14,042 bases of DNA from Myxococcota bacterium (GTDB lineage: Bacteria; Myxococcota_A; UBA9160; PR03): assembly GCA_030066475.1 (NCBI GenBank), contig JASJBO010000143.1, positions 1-14,042 on the forward strand. The letters are read 5' to 3'. The position numbers and the translations under genes were made by a program. The notes beneath the pieces are model-generated. The model saw only the letters and a list, made by a program, of their open reading frames with translations, was not told the DNA's origin and did no database searches. Below are positions 1 through 7,578 of the stretch, piece by piece (positions within the stretch are counted from its first letter, which is position 1; each line of letters starts with the position of its first letter).

Positions 1-57
1 GGGCCGGAGCTCGCGATCCCGCGCTTCCGCCCCGCGGCCCGGGAGGCCCCGCGATGA
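1..57 (+). CDS. 3' end of an upstream gene (partial)
   Basis: The first frame is open from base 1 and ends in TGA at 55-57, leaving 18 residues (GPELAIPRFRPAAREAPR). The stop overlaps the ATG of the amidohydrolase as ATGA (54-57), the usual sign of translational coupling, so this is probably the tail of a gene in the same operon. Too little is left to name a family. Confidence 0.5.
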   Translation, partial: GPELAIPRFRPAAREAPR

Positions 58-1247
58 AGTGCACCGACTGGTTCATCGACGCCGACACCCACATCACCGA
101 GCCGGGCGACGTCTGGACCTCGCGCCTGCCGCGCAAGCTCCAGGATGCGGCGCCGCGCATGATCCGCACCGACGACGGCGTGGACGTCTGGCAGTTCGGC
201 AGCCGCGAGCGCAAGATCCCGGTGGGCGCCACCGCGGTCGCGGGCTGGCACGAGCCCTTCCCGTCGATTCCGCGCAATCTCGACGAGTGCCCGCCCGCCG
301 CCTACGACGCCGTGGCGCGCCTCGACTACATGGACGAGATCGGCGCCTGGGCGATGGCGCTCTACCCGAACATCGGCGGCTTCGGCAGCGAGACCTTCCT
401 CGGACTCGGCGATCCCGAGCTGATGCTCGCCTGCGTGCGCGCCTACAACGACTGGCTGATCGAGTGGATCGCGCCCGACCCGCGCCGCTTCATCCCGGTG
501 ATGGCGACGCCCTTCTGGGACGTCGAGGCCGCGGTCGCCGAGATCCACCGCTGCCGGGACCTCGGACATCGCGCCATCCTGTTCACCAGCGCGCCCCAGG
601 ACTTCGGCATGCCGTTCCTCGGCGACGCCCACTGGAACCCGATCTGGGAGACCGCGCAGGAGGTCGACCTGCCGATCAGCCTGCACATCGGGAGCGGCGA
701 CTTCCAGGACCAGCTGCTCGACCCGGCGCGCTTCGCGGCCCACGGGATCGGCCCCACCACCGTCTCGGGCTCGATGTCGATCCTGCTCGCCAACGCGATC
801 CAGCTGATGGACGTGGCGATGTCGGGCATCCTGCCGCGCAATCCGCGCCTGCGGCTGGCCTCGGTCGAGAGCGGCATCGGCTGGCTGCCGTTCGTGAAGG
901 AGGCGCTCGACCACGGCTTCGACTACGCCAACGTGCGCACCGAGAAGCCCGAGTTCACCCGCCGCCCCAGCGAGTACCTGCGCGAGCAGGTCTGGGCCTG
1001 CACCTTCTTCGAGGAGTTCGCCGCGCACCGCTTCCTGGACGAGATCGGCACCGACCGGGTGCTCTTCGAGACCGACTACCCGCACCCGATCTGCCTGTAC
1101 GGCGACGGCGTGCGCCAGAAGATCGACGCGGCCTTCGGCGAGCTGCCGGCGGAGACGCGCGAGCGCGTACTGTTCGCCAACGCGGCCGAGCTGTACGGGG
1201 TCGAGGCGCCGGACCGGCCGTGGGAGGGCGGCTCCGCCAGCGCCTGA
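54..1247 (+). CDS. Amidohydrolase family 2 (ACMSD-like TIM-barrel) protein
   Basis: 397-aa cytoplasmic metal-dependent hydrolase or decarboxylase of the amidohydrolase-related family (PF04909). Seen in the sequence: an N-terminal metal motif within DADTHITEP (D11, H13), a barrel histidine in SLHIGSG (H211), VESGIGWLPF around E272, and a terminal ETDYPH motif with D341 and H344. These are the expected metal-binding and catalytic positions, and the length is normal for the family. In actinobacteria and deltaproteobacteria such proteins often sit with aromatic or lipid catabolism genes, but the substrate cannot be read from sequence. The ATG at 54 overlaps the previous stop and is followed directly by the conserved N-terminus. 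The membrane methyltransferase gene follows after 16 bp, so the two are probably co-transcribed. The family call is secure; the reaction is not. Confidence 0.88.
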   Translation: MKCTDWFIDADTHITEPGDVWTSRLPRKLQDAAPRMIRTDDGVDVWQFGSRERKIPVGATAVAGWHEPFPSIPRNLDECPPAAYDAVARLDYMDEIGAWAMALYPNIGGFGSETFLGLGDPELMLACVRAYNDWLIEWIAPDPRRFIPVMATPFWDVEAAVAEIHRCRDLGHRAILFTSAPQDFGMPFLGDAHWNPIWETAQEVDLPISLHIGSGDFQDQLLDPARFAAHGIGPTTVSGSMSILLANAIQLMDVAMSGILPRNPRLRLASVESGIGWLPFVKEALDHGFDYANVRTEKPEFTRRPSEYLREQVWACTFFEEFAAHRFLDEIGTDRVLFETDYPHPICLYGDGVRQKIDAAFGELPAETRERVLFANAAELYGVEAPDRPWEGGSASA

Positions 1248-1263
1248 AGGGAGCGCGATCGCG

Positions 1264-1947
1264 ATGCTGCTCGTCCGGGGACTCGTCGGCGGCCTGCTCC
1301 AGCTCGCCTTCCTGGCGGCCCTGCTGCTGATTCCCGCGGCCAGCTGGCAGTGGCCGCGGGCGCTCCAGTTCCTGGCCGTCTACGGCGTCATCCAGGTCGT
1401 CGGGATCGTCTCACTTGCGCGGGTCTCGCCGGCCAGTCTCGAGGCCCGGCTCAGCCCCCCGTCCGCGCCGACCCAGCCGACCGCCGATCGCATCGTCACA
1501 CCGCTCCTGTTCGGCGCGCTGCTGGCCTGGTTCGCGTTCGTTCCGATCGACGTGTTCCGCCTGGAGCTGCTCCCCCCGCCCCCGCTGGCCGTCTCGGGGA
1601 TCGGTGCCGCGTTGGCGCTCGGCGGCTACGGCCTGATCTGGGTCACGCTCTTCCAGAACGCCTTCGCGGCTCCCATCGTGCGGGACCAGACCGCACGCGG
1701 GCAGGTGCTGATCGACACCGGCCCCTACGCGCGGATCCGACACCCCTTCTATCTCGGGCTGCTGGTCTTCCTGCTGGGCCTCGGCCTGTGGCTGGAGAGC
1801 ACGACGAGCGTGCTTGCCCTGCTGGGCCCCGCGGCGCTGCTGGTGGTGCGGATCCGGATCGAGGAGCAGACCCTGCACGAGACGCTGCCCGGCTACCCGG
1901 ACTACGTCCGCCGCGTGCGCTTCCGGCTGCTACCCGGCGTATGGTAG
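1264..1947 (+). CDS. Isoprenylcysteine/phospholipid methyltransferase-like membrane protein
   Basis: 227-aa integral membrane protein with about five or six hydrophobic segments (roughly residues 3-25, 34-53, 78-94, 110-130, 161-178, 183-196). The C-terminal half carries the ICMT/PEMT signature: DTGPYARIRHPFYLG (H160) and, after the last membrane segment, RIEEQTLHETLPGYPDYVRR (E200/E201 and LPGY). In that superfamily these residues bind S-adenosylmethionine at the membrane face. Bacterial members usually have unknown substrates; phospholipids or small lipids are more likely than prenylated proteins. An AAGGGAG ribosome-binding site (1247-1253) lies 10 bp before the ATG. It follows the amidohydrolase by 16 bp and is separated by 77 bp from a second, soluble methyltransferase. 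Substrate unknown. Confidence 0.82.
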   Translation: MLLVRGLVGGLLQLAFLAALLLIPAASWQWPRALQFLAVYGVIQVVGIVSLARVSPASLEARLSPPSAPTQPTADRIVTPLLFGALLAWFAFVPIDVFRLELLPPPPLAVSGIGAALALGGYGLIWVTLFQNAFAAPIVRDQTARGQVLIDTGPYARIRHPFYLGLLVFLLGLGLWLESTTSVLALLGPAALLVVRIRIEEQTLHETLPGYPDYVRRVRFRLLPGVW

Positions 1948-1953
1948 CCGCGT

Positions 1954-1982
1954 GATCCGGGCGCGCCGGCAGCGGATCTGCC
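1954..1982. repeat. Inverted repeats between the two methyltransferase genes
   Basis: GATCCG (1954-1959) and CGGATC (1973-1978) form a 6-bp perfect inverted repeat with a 13-bp spacer, overlapping a second small hairpin, GGCAG (1968-1972) and CTGCC (1978-1982). No T-run follows, so a standard terminator is unlikely. It could be an operator or chance in GC-rich DNA. Confidence 0.25.
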
Positions 1983-2024
1983 ACCCTGGGCGCCCGACCG
2001 CGCGCCCCCCGGAGAGCCCTCGGA

Positions 2025-2699
2025 GTGATGCAGACCCCCGCGAGAACCCCGCGCATCAACACCACCGCCTGGAACCGGACCCGCTACGGAGCGGCCGCGC
2101 CGTTCTACGACCTGGTCACGGCGCCGCTCCAGGCGCTCGGCTGGGAGTCCGCGCGGCGCCGGGCGCTCGAGCTGCTCGCACCCAAGCCCGGCGCGCGGCT
2201 CCTCGTCGTCGGAGCGGGCACCGGGCTCGATCTCGAGCTGGTGCCGCCGGGCGTCGAGGTGGTCGCGACCGACCTCTCCCCGCGCATGGTGGAGGCGCTG
2301 GAGCGACGCGCGGCGCGCCTGCCACTCGAGGTGGACGCGCGCGTGATGGACGCGGAGGCGCTCGCGTTCCCCGACGCCTCCTTCGACCACGCCGTCCTCC
2401 ACCTGATCCTGGCGGTCGTCCCCGACCCCGAAGCGTGCATGCGCGAGGTGGCCCGCGTGCTCAAGCCGGGCGGCACGGTCTCGATCTTCGACAAGTTCGT
2501 CGCCGACGGCGAGTCGCCCTCCGCCCTGCGCCGCGCGGTGAACCTGTTCACCAACGCGGCCTTCTCGGACTTCAACCGGCAGCTCGGCCCGATCCTCGAG
2601 GCCGGCCCCCTGCGGCTGTGCCGACGCGAGAAAGCGTTCTTCGACTTCTTCTCGATCGCCATCGCCGAGCGGCCGGGGCCGGAGGCGGGCCGGCCCTAG
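2025..2699 (+). CDS. Class I SAM-dependent methyltransferase
   Basis: 224-aa cytosolic Rossmann-fold methyltransferase (Methyltransf_11/UbiE/PmtA-like). Motif I is VVGAGTGLDL (61-70), the acidic ribose-binding residue is D83 in ATDLSP, post-I/II is DASFDHAVLHL (117-127), and the helix before strand 5 is EVARVLKPGG (141-150). The N-terminus (YGAAAPFYDLVTAPLQALGW) resembles UbiE and bacterial phosphatidylethanolamine methyltransferases, but the substrate is not determined. GTG at 2025 is followed at once by ATG at 2028; GGAGAG at 2011-2016 suits either. It lies 77 bp after a membrane ICMT/PEMT-type methyltransferase, which hints at joint work on lipids (inference). It ends convergently with the TetR gene, the two stops sharing CTAG at 2696-2699. 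Confidence 0.85.
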   Translation: MMQTPARTPRINTTAWNRTRYGAAAPFYDLVTAPLQALGWESARRRALELLAPKPGARLLVVGAGTGLDLELVPPGVEVVATDLSPRMVEALERRAARLPLEVDARVMDAEALAFPDASFDHAVLHLILAVVPDPEACMREVARVLKPGGTVSIFDKFVADGESPSALRRAVNLFTNAAFSDFNRQLGPILEAGPLRLCRREKAFFDFFSIAIAERPGPEAGRP

Positions 2700-3313
2700 C
2701 AGCCCGGAGGGCGCATCCCGTCGAGGTAGGCGCGAACCGCGCGTAGGTGGCGCCGCTCGCCCGCCGCTTCGGAGACGGCCGGCACGGCGCCGTTCAGCTC
2801 GAGGCTCACCATCCCGTGCACGAGCGACCAGAGCCGGAAGCCGATCTCGAACGGATCGCCCTGCAGCAGGCCGGCGTCGACGGCGCGCCGTACGGCTTCG
2901 ACCACGACATGCTCGAAGCTCGCCGATGCAGCCGCGCGTGCCTCGGTGCTCGGCTCGAATCCCGGCACCGCGCGCCCGAACATGATCTCGTAGTGCGTCG
3001 CGTGCGCGAGCGCTGTTCGCCGGTACGCGAGGCTCGAGGCCACGATCGCCTCGAGCGACCCGTCGGACCCGGCGAGCGGCGCGGTCTCGCGATGCAGCCG
3101 CTCGAACCCCTCGCGGAAGAGCGCGTCCACCACGCCGTGCTTGCCGCCGAAGCGGCTATAGACGCCCATCGTCGAGGTCCCGGCCCGCTCGGCGATCCCG
3201 CGCACGCTCAGGCCCTCGGCCCCTCGCTCGGAGAGCAGCGCACTCGCGGCGGCAAGGATGCGCTGTCCGAGCGCGTCTTGAGCGCGCTCGGGGCTGGACG
3301 GCAGGCTTGACAC
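2696..3313 (-). CDS. TetR/AcrR family transcriptional regulator
   Basis: 205-aa regulator. The N-terminal helix-turn-helix spans about residues 15-60, with LSVRGIAERAGTSTMGVYSR (35-54) as recognition region. The C-terminal ligand domain carries LWSLVHGMVSLEL, typical of the WHG-type TetR C-terminus (PF13305-like). Such proteins usually repress a neighbouring gene and themselves until a small hydrophobic ligand binds. The start is GTG at 3313: the frame upstream meets an in-frame stop two codons beyond the next ATG (3331), so no longer start exists. The divergent neighbour is an alpha/beta hydrolase, and the shared 63-bp gap contains a gapped palindrome. No ribosome-binding site precedes the GTG; instead a -10-like box ends 6 bp upstream, suggesting a leaderless message. 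Confidence 0.9.
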   Translation of the reverse strand: MSSLPSSPERAQDALGQRILAAASALLSERGAEGLSVRGIAERAGTSTMGVYSRFGGKHGVVDALFREGFERLHRETAPLAGSDGSLEAIVASSLAYRRTALAHATHYEIMFGRAVPGFEPSTEARAAASASFEHVVVEAVRRAVDAGLLQGDPFEIGFRLWSLVHGMVSLELNGAVPAVSEAAGERRHLRAVRAYLDGMRPPGC

Positions 3314-3334
3314 GTGTGATATCTATGTCATAAC
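3307..3334 (+). promoter_or_regulatory. Putative promoter of the alpha/beta hydrolase
   Basis: A perfect -35 hexamer TTGACA (3307-3312) is followed after 16 bp by CATAAC (3329-3334; four of six match TATAAT), or after 18 bp by TAACTA (3331-3336). Transcription would begin near 3341, giving a leader of about 36 nt with AGGAG at 3365-3369. The -35 overlaps the TetR start codon, and the -10 lies inside the gapped palindrome, so TetR binding there would block it. Confidence 0.5.
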
Positions 3335-3348
3335 TAGGTTATTGACAA
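3320..3348 (-). promoter_or_regulatory. Putative promoter of the TetR gene (leaderless)
   Basis: Read on the minus strand, TTGTCA (3348-3343) is followed by a 17-bp spacer and TAGATA (3325-3320). The expected start point, about 7 bp downstream, falls on the G of the GTG start codon at 3313. This arrangement and the lack of any purine-rich site before the GTG suggest a leaderless transcript. Confidence 0.45.
3326..3347. promoter_or_regulatory. Putative TetR operator (gapped inverted repeat)
   Basis: TGTCATAAC (3326-3334), then TAG, then GTTATTGACA (3338-3347). The right arm is the reverse complement of the left with one extra base, so the palindrome is imperfect by a single insertion. It lies between the divergent TetR and hydrolase genes in the only clearly AT-rich patch nearby, and it covers the -10 of one promoter candidate and the -35 and spacer of the other. 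The position suits autoregulation; binding by this TetR is an inference. Confidence 0.5.
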
Positions 3349-3376
3349 CCTGCGCGCCCTCGCGAGGAGTCAGGAG

Positions 3377-4093
3377 ATGTTCTCAGAGGCACTGCGAAGA
3401 CCCGCCCTGCGTTCGCTGGCGCGTGAGAGCCAGGCACTGCGCGAGCTGCCGCGGCTCGCCTGGCACGCGGCCGACCTGGCGCGCCAGCCGCGCGGCCGGG
3501 GGGAGCCGGTCGTGGTGTTGCCCGGCTTCGGCACGGGCGACGAGTCCACCGTCGTGCTGCGCGCCTACCTGCGCGGTCTCGGCTACCGCGTGCGCGGCTG
3601 GGGACTGGGGCGCAACGACGGCGACGTGCCCGCGCTCATCCCGCGCGTCGCAGACCTGGTCGCGCGCGCCGCGGACGCCACGGGCCGAGTTCGCCTGGTG
3701 GGCTGGAGCCTGGGCGGCTACCTGGCGCGGGAGGCGGCGCGCGAGCGTCCCGAGGCCGTCGAGCAGGTCGTGACGCTCGGCACCCCGGTCGTGGGGGGCC
3801 CGAAGTACACGCTGGCCGCCGCGTACTTCGCGGGGCGCGGCTACGACCTCGACGAGATCGAGGCCGAAGTGGAGCGGCGCGACACCGTGCCGCTCGACGT
3901 GCCGGTCACGGCGATCTACAGCCGCAGCGACGCCGTCGTCGCCTGGGAGGCGTGCATCGATCGGCGCAACGCCGGGGTGGAGCACGTCGAGGTCGAGAGC
4001 ACGCACGTCGGCCTCGGCATCAACCCCGACGTCTTCCGCATCGTCGCGCATCGTCTCGCCCGCGCGCGTGGCGACGCGGGCGCCGCTGGCTAG
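3377..4093 (+). CDS. Alpha/beta hydrolase (esterase/lipase-like)
   Basis: 238-aa hydrolase. The nucleophile elbow is GWSLGG with S111; the acid is D185 in YSRSDAVV and the base H210 in STHVGLG, in the expected order and spacing, so the catalytic triad is complete. VVVLPGFGTGD (45-55) is the oxyanion-hole strand and loop. No signal peptide is evident, so the enzyme is probably cytoplasmic. The fold resembles bacterial lipase/esterase or PGAP1-like hydrolases; the ester substrate is unknown. Start chosen at ATG 3377, with AGGAG at 3365-3369 giving 7-bp spacing. The divergent TetR gene probably controls it. Its 3' end runs straight into the truncated reductase remnant, whose homology begins at about the hydrolase stop codon. 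Confidence 0.85.
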   Translation: MFSEALRRPALRSLARESQALRELPRLAWHAADLARQPRGRGEPVVVLPGFGTGDESTVVLRAYLRGLGYRVRGWGLGRNDGDVPALIPRVADLVARAADATGRVRLVGWSLGGYLAREAARERPEAVEQVVTLGTPVVGGPKYTLAAAYFAGRGYDLDEIEAEVERRDTVPLDVPVTAIYSRSDAVVAWEACIDRRNAGVEHVEVESTHVGLGINPDVFRIVAHRLARARGDAGAAG

Positions 4094-4598
4094 GCCCACC
4101 GACGCACCCGGGATCGTGGTCGCCGACAGCACCGAACCGGCCTCGGTCGAGGCGATGGTCGCCGCCACGCGCGTCCTGCTCCACGCCGCCGGTCCCTACG
4201 CCGAGCACGGCGAGGCGTGCTTCTGCGCCTGCATCGAGCACGGCACCGACTACGTCGACATCGGCGGCGAGACGTTCTTCCTGCGGCGGATGATCCGCAC
4301 CCACCACGCGGCCGCGAGGCAGCGCGGACCGAGCGACGCCGCCATGGAGCAGATGGACTACCGGCTCGACGTGTTCGCCGCCTCGGAGGCGGGCGACCGG
4401 GTGTCCGGCCGGCTGACCGGACGCGGGCACCCGGGCTACCGTTCGACGGCGACGATGGCGGCGGAGGCGGCTCTCGCGCTGGCGCTCGACCGCGAGCACC
4501 TGCCCCCCTGCGCCGGGATCGTCACACCGGCCGCAGGGCTGGGACTGTTCGTTCGCGAGCGGCTGAAGACGGCGGGCATCGAGCTGACGATGGAGTAG
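4068..4598 (+). pseudogene. Remnant of saccharopine dehydrogenase-like (trans-acting enoyl reductase type) protein
   Basis: The open frame encodes 176 aa, but family members are about 390-420 aa. The N-terminal dinucleotide-binding segment (GATGxTG type) is absent: the first ~7 residues are the hydrolase 3' end read in another frame, and family-like sequence begins near PTDAPGIVVADS. Residues about 15-85 match the part with TRVLLHAAGPYAEHGEACF and TDYVDIGGE...RRMI. The sequence then jumps from HHAAARQR to GPSDAAMEQMDYRLDVFA, which normally lies some 200 residues later, and ends with the usual C-terminal region (RGHPGYRSTATM, GIVTPAAGLG, RERLKTAGIE). The GFDSxPSD segment after the RRMI region is gone. 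Without the nucleotide-binding site it cannot work as a reductase. The ATG at 4068 lies inside the hydrolase gene and is only nominal. Confidence 0.75.
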
Positions 4599-5149
4599 CG
4601 CGGAATGCACGGGGATCGCCTCGCGGTGTGGTCCGGTCTGGTAGCCCTCCTCGCGGCGGGCGACGCCGGCGCCGTGACCCTGGTCGTGACGACGCTCGAC
4701 GACACCGGTCTGGATCACCGGGAACGAGGCGGCCTCCGGCGGCGGGATCGCGGCCTTCGCCGCGACGCAGGTCGTCACGAACAACCTGATCGCCGACAAC
4801 GTCGGCGGCGACTGCGCACCGGCATCGCTCCCGAGCGGCGCTCACAACCTGAGCAGCGACCTCACTTGCGGCTTCGACGGCCCGGGCGACTTCGAGGGGG
4901 TCGCGGCTCGGCTGGGCCCGCTCGCCGACCACGGCGGCTTCACCGAGACGCGCCTGCCGTTCGCCGGCAGCCCCGCGATCGACGCGGGCGACGACGCCAC
5001 CTGCGAGGCCTTCGACCAGCGCGGCTTCGCCCGCCCGGACGGCGGCGAGCCGGGCGGCACCTGCGACCTCGGCGCCGTCGAGCTGGTCCCGGAGCCCGCG
5101 GCTGGGACGCTCGCGCTCGCCGCCTGGGCAGCGCTCCTCGCGGCCCGCG

Positions 5150-6157
<1,008 letters not shown>

Positions 6158-6172
6158 CGTGCGCTCTCTCCT

Positions 6173-6203
6173 GACCGGGACGCCCGGCTGCGGGGTCCCG
6201 GTC
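6173..6203. repeat. Hairpin/palindrome abutting the oxidoreductase ribosome-binding site
   Basis: GACCGGGAC (6173-6181) and GTCCCGGTC (6195-6203) are perfect 9-bp complementary arms. Inside them CCCG (6183-6186) and CGGG (6191-6194) add a 4-bp stem with loop GCTG, leaving a single bulged G at 6182. On the minus strand the structure ends exactly where the AGGAGAG ribosome-binding site (6172-6166) begins. There is no T-run after it, so it is not a normal intrinsic terminator. It could be an operator, or an RNA hairpin affecting translation or 5' stability. Confidence 0.5.
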
Positions 6204-6281
6204 GTGGGGGTCCGTCTACTCTAGGACATCGCCGGGACCGCGGATCGAGCAGTCGCCGCAGGCAAACCCGTAGCGGGCCGC

Positions 6282-6866
6282 TCAGTCGCCCGGCGCCTCG
6301 GCGGGCGCGCCCTCCCCCGCGAGCGCCCGCTGGATCAGCCCGAGCACGACCCCGGTCTTGCCGCGCGTGTAGGCCTCCCGGTCGCGCGGGTGGAGCGCCG
6401 CCAGCTCGCGCTTGCGCGCGGCGTAGACGCGCCGCGCCTCGGCGCTGACGCGCAGGTGGTCGCGCAGCGTGAGGTAGCCGATCCACTGGGGGCCGCCGAG
6501 ATCGACGGCGTGGAGGTGGTGGGTACTGCTCGCATCGTCGCCCTTGACGAAGAGGTGCCCGCCCTCGAGGCCGAAGTCCCCGCGGTAGTGGTAGCCCAGC
6601 GGGGTCAGCGCGGGGACACAGGCCTCCCCGTCGCTCGCGCGGGCCAGCGCGACGGCGAGGTCGAGGATCGGCTTGGCCAGCATCCCGGGCACGGCGGTGC
6701 TGCCGACGTGCTGGACGTCGAGCGCGAGCGTGCCGAGCGCGGCGCGAACCGCTGCGGCCTCGCGCTCGAACTCGGCGCTCCATGCGCTCGTGTGGGGCAC
6801 GAGCTCGACGCGGTCGGGAGACAGACCGAGCCCCGGGAACGCGACCGGTGCCTTCGGCGAGGCCAT
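6282..6866 (-). CDS. GrpB family protein (UPF0157, nucleotidyltransferase-like)
   Basis: 194-aa protein of the GrpB/UPF0157 family, related in fold to nucleotidyltransferases and to the C-terminal part of some dephospho-CoA kinases. Seen: RVELVPHTSAWSAEF (19-33), the hallmark VQHVGSTAVPGMLAKPILDL (51-70), GGHLFVKGD (102-110), THHLHAVD (115-122) and the C-terminal segment RDREAYTRGKTGVV (161-174). The GST...D-L-A-V arrangement resembles the nucleotidyltransferase GS-DxD signature. The biochemical role of the family is poorly defined, so no pathway is proposed. The ATG at 6866 fits the usual N-terminal length. It lies upstream of the oxidoreductase on the same strand and diverges from the acetyltransferase. 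Confidence 0.85.
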   Translation of the reverse strand: MASPKAPVAFPGLGLSPDRVELVPHTSAWSAEFEREAAAVRAALGTLALDVQHVGSTAVPGMLAKPILDLAVALARASDGEACVPALTPLGYHYRGDFGLEGGHLFVKGDDASSTHHLHAVDLGGPQWIGYLTLRDHLRVSAEARRVYAARKRELAALHPRDREAYTRGKTGVVLGLIQRALAGEGAPAEAPGD

Positions 6867-6875
6867 CGCAGATCC

Positions 6876-6983
6876 CTAGTCGGCGACCTTGCGGCCGCTC
6901 GGGGTCAGCGTCGTCAGCAGCTCCAGGCACATGGCAGGCTCCGTCGTCTCGGGCGTGGGCGCGTCGGGGTACCGGTCGGCATG
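6876..6983 (-). other. Short open frame, possible gene tail remnant
   Basis: A minus-strand frame is open from just after a TAG (6986-6984) down to a TAG at 6878-6876. It encodes about 35 residues, with an internal ATG at 6932 giving 18 residues (MCLELLTTLTPSGRKVAD). Composition looks like a protein C-terminus, but no family is recognised and no ribosome-binding site is obvious. It occupies most of the divergent gap between GrpB and the acetyltransferase. It may be the truncated end of a lost gene or simply chance in GC-rich DNA. Confidence 0.2.
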
Positions 6984-7012
6984 CTACTGCGTCTGGCACG
7001 CGACGCCGGCGT

Positions 7013-7018
7013 TATACT
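7013..7018 (+). promoter_or_regulatory. Possible -10 box for the GNAT gene
   Basis: TATACT (five of six to TATAAT) stands in otherwise GC-rich DNA, 28 bp before the GNAT start at 7046, which would place the transcription start near 7025. No convincing -35 hexamer is seen at 16-18 bp upstream. Confidence 0.35.
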
Positions 7019-7045
7019 CGGCGCAGCCACTCGACCGGGACCGCG

Positions 7046-7519
7046 ATGCCGCAGCAGCTCACGATCCGCCAAGACGCCCTGCGCGGCCGGGAGGTCCTGG
7101 CGCTCCTCGCTCAGCACCTGGAGCTCATGATGGCGATCACCCCGCCCGAGAGCGTGCACGCGCTCGGCGCCGACGGGCTGCGCGAGCCCGACGTGACCGC
7201 CTGGACGGCCTGGCGCGGCGACGACCTCCTCGGATGCGGAGCGCTGAAGGAGCTCGATGCGCTGCACGGCGAGATCAAGTCGATGCACACCGCGGCGGCG
7301 TTCCGCGGCCAGGGGGTCGGCGCCGCGATCCTGCGCCACCTGCTCGCCGAGGCGCAGCGCCGCGGCTACCGCCGGCTCAGCCTCGAGACCGGCTCGATGC
7401 GCGAGTTCGCGCCGGCGCGCGCCCTCTACCGCCGCCACGGGTTCTCGAGCTGCGGCCCGTTCGCCGACTACCGGCCCGACCCGAACAGCGTGTTCATGAC
7501 CCTCGAGCTGGCGCCCTAG
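7046..7519 (+). CDS. GNAT family N-acetyltransferase (YsnE-like)
   Basis: 157-aa acetyltransferase using acetyl-CoA. The start is ATG 7046 with GGGA at 7037-7040; the frame extends further upstream, but family-like sequence (MPQQLTIRQD) starts here. Visible: ESVHALGADGLREPDV (35-50), strand 4 with GCGALKELDALHGEIKSMHT (63-82), the acetyl-CoA pyrophosphate loop RGQGVGAAIL (87-96; Q/RxxGxG/A), RRLSLETGSM (109-118) and FAPARALYRRHGF (121-133). The ESVHALxxDGLRxPDV and GALKELD segments are characteristic of the YsnE-like group of GNAT proteins. The acceptor substrate is unknown. It is divergent from GrpB, 179 bp away, and followed after 59 bp by the oxygenase-like gene. Confidence 0.9.
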   Translation: MPQQLTIRQDALRGREVLALLAQHLELMMAITPPESVHALGADGLREPDVTAWTAWRGDDLLGCGALKELDALHGEIKSMHTAAAFRGQGVGAAILRHLLAEAQRRGYRRLSLETGSMREFAPARALYRRHGFSSCGPFADYRPDPNSVFMTLELAP

Positions 7520-7578
7520 GGCGGCGCTCCCGCGCCCCCTACCGGGGTGCCCGGATCAGCCGTACGATCGGCGTCACC

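Noticed and set aside
1954..1982. Intrinsic terminator between the two methyltransferase genes
   Set aside because: Stems are short (5-6 bp), and no T-rich tract follows.
6994..7010. Sigma-54-like element (TGGCAC) before the GNAT gene
   Set aside because: The -12 half reads GCCG rather than TTGC/A, so the consensus is not met; TGGCAC is frequent by chance in GC-rich DNA.
6782..7045. Longer start for the GNAT protein
   Set aside because: The upstream portion lies opposite the GrpB N-terminus and has no family-like sequence; the GNAT homology begins at the ATG at 7046.
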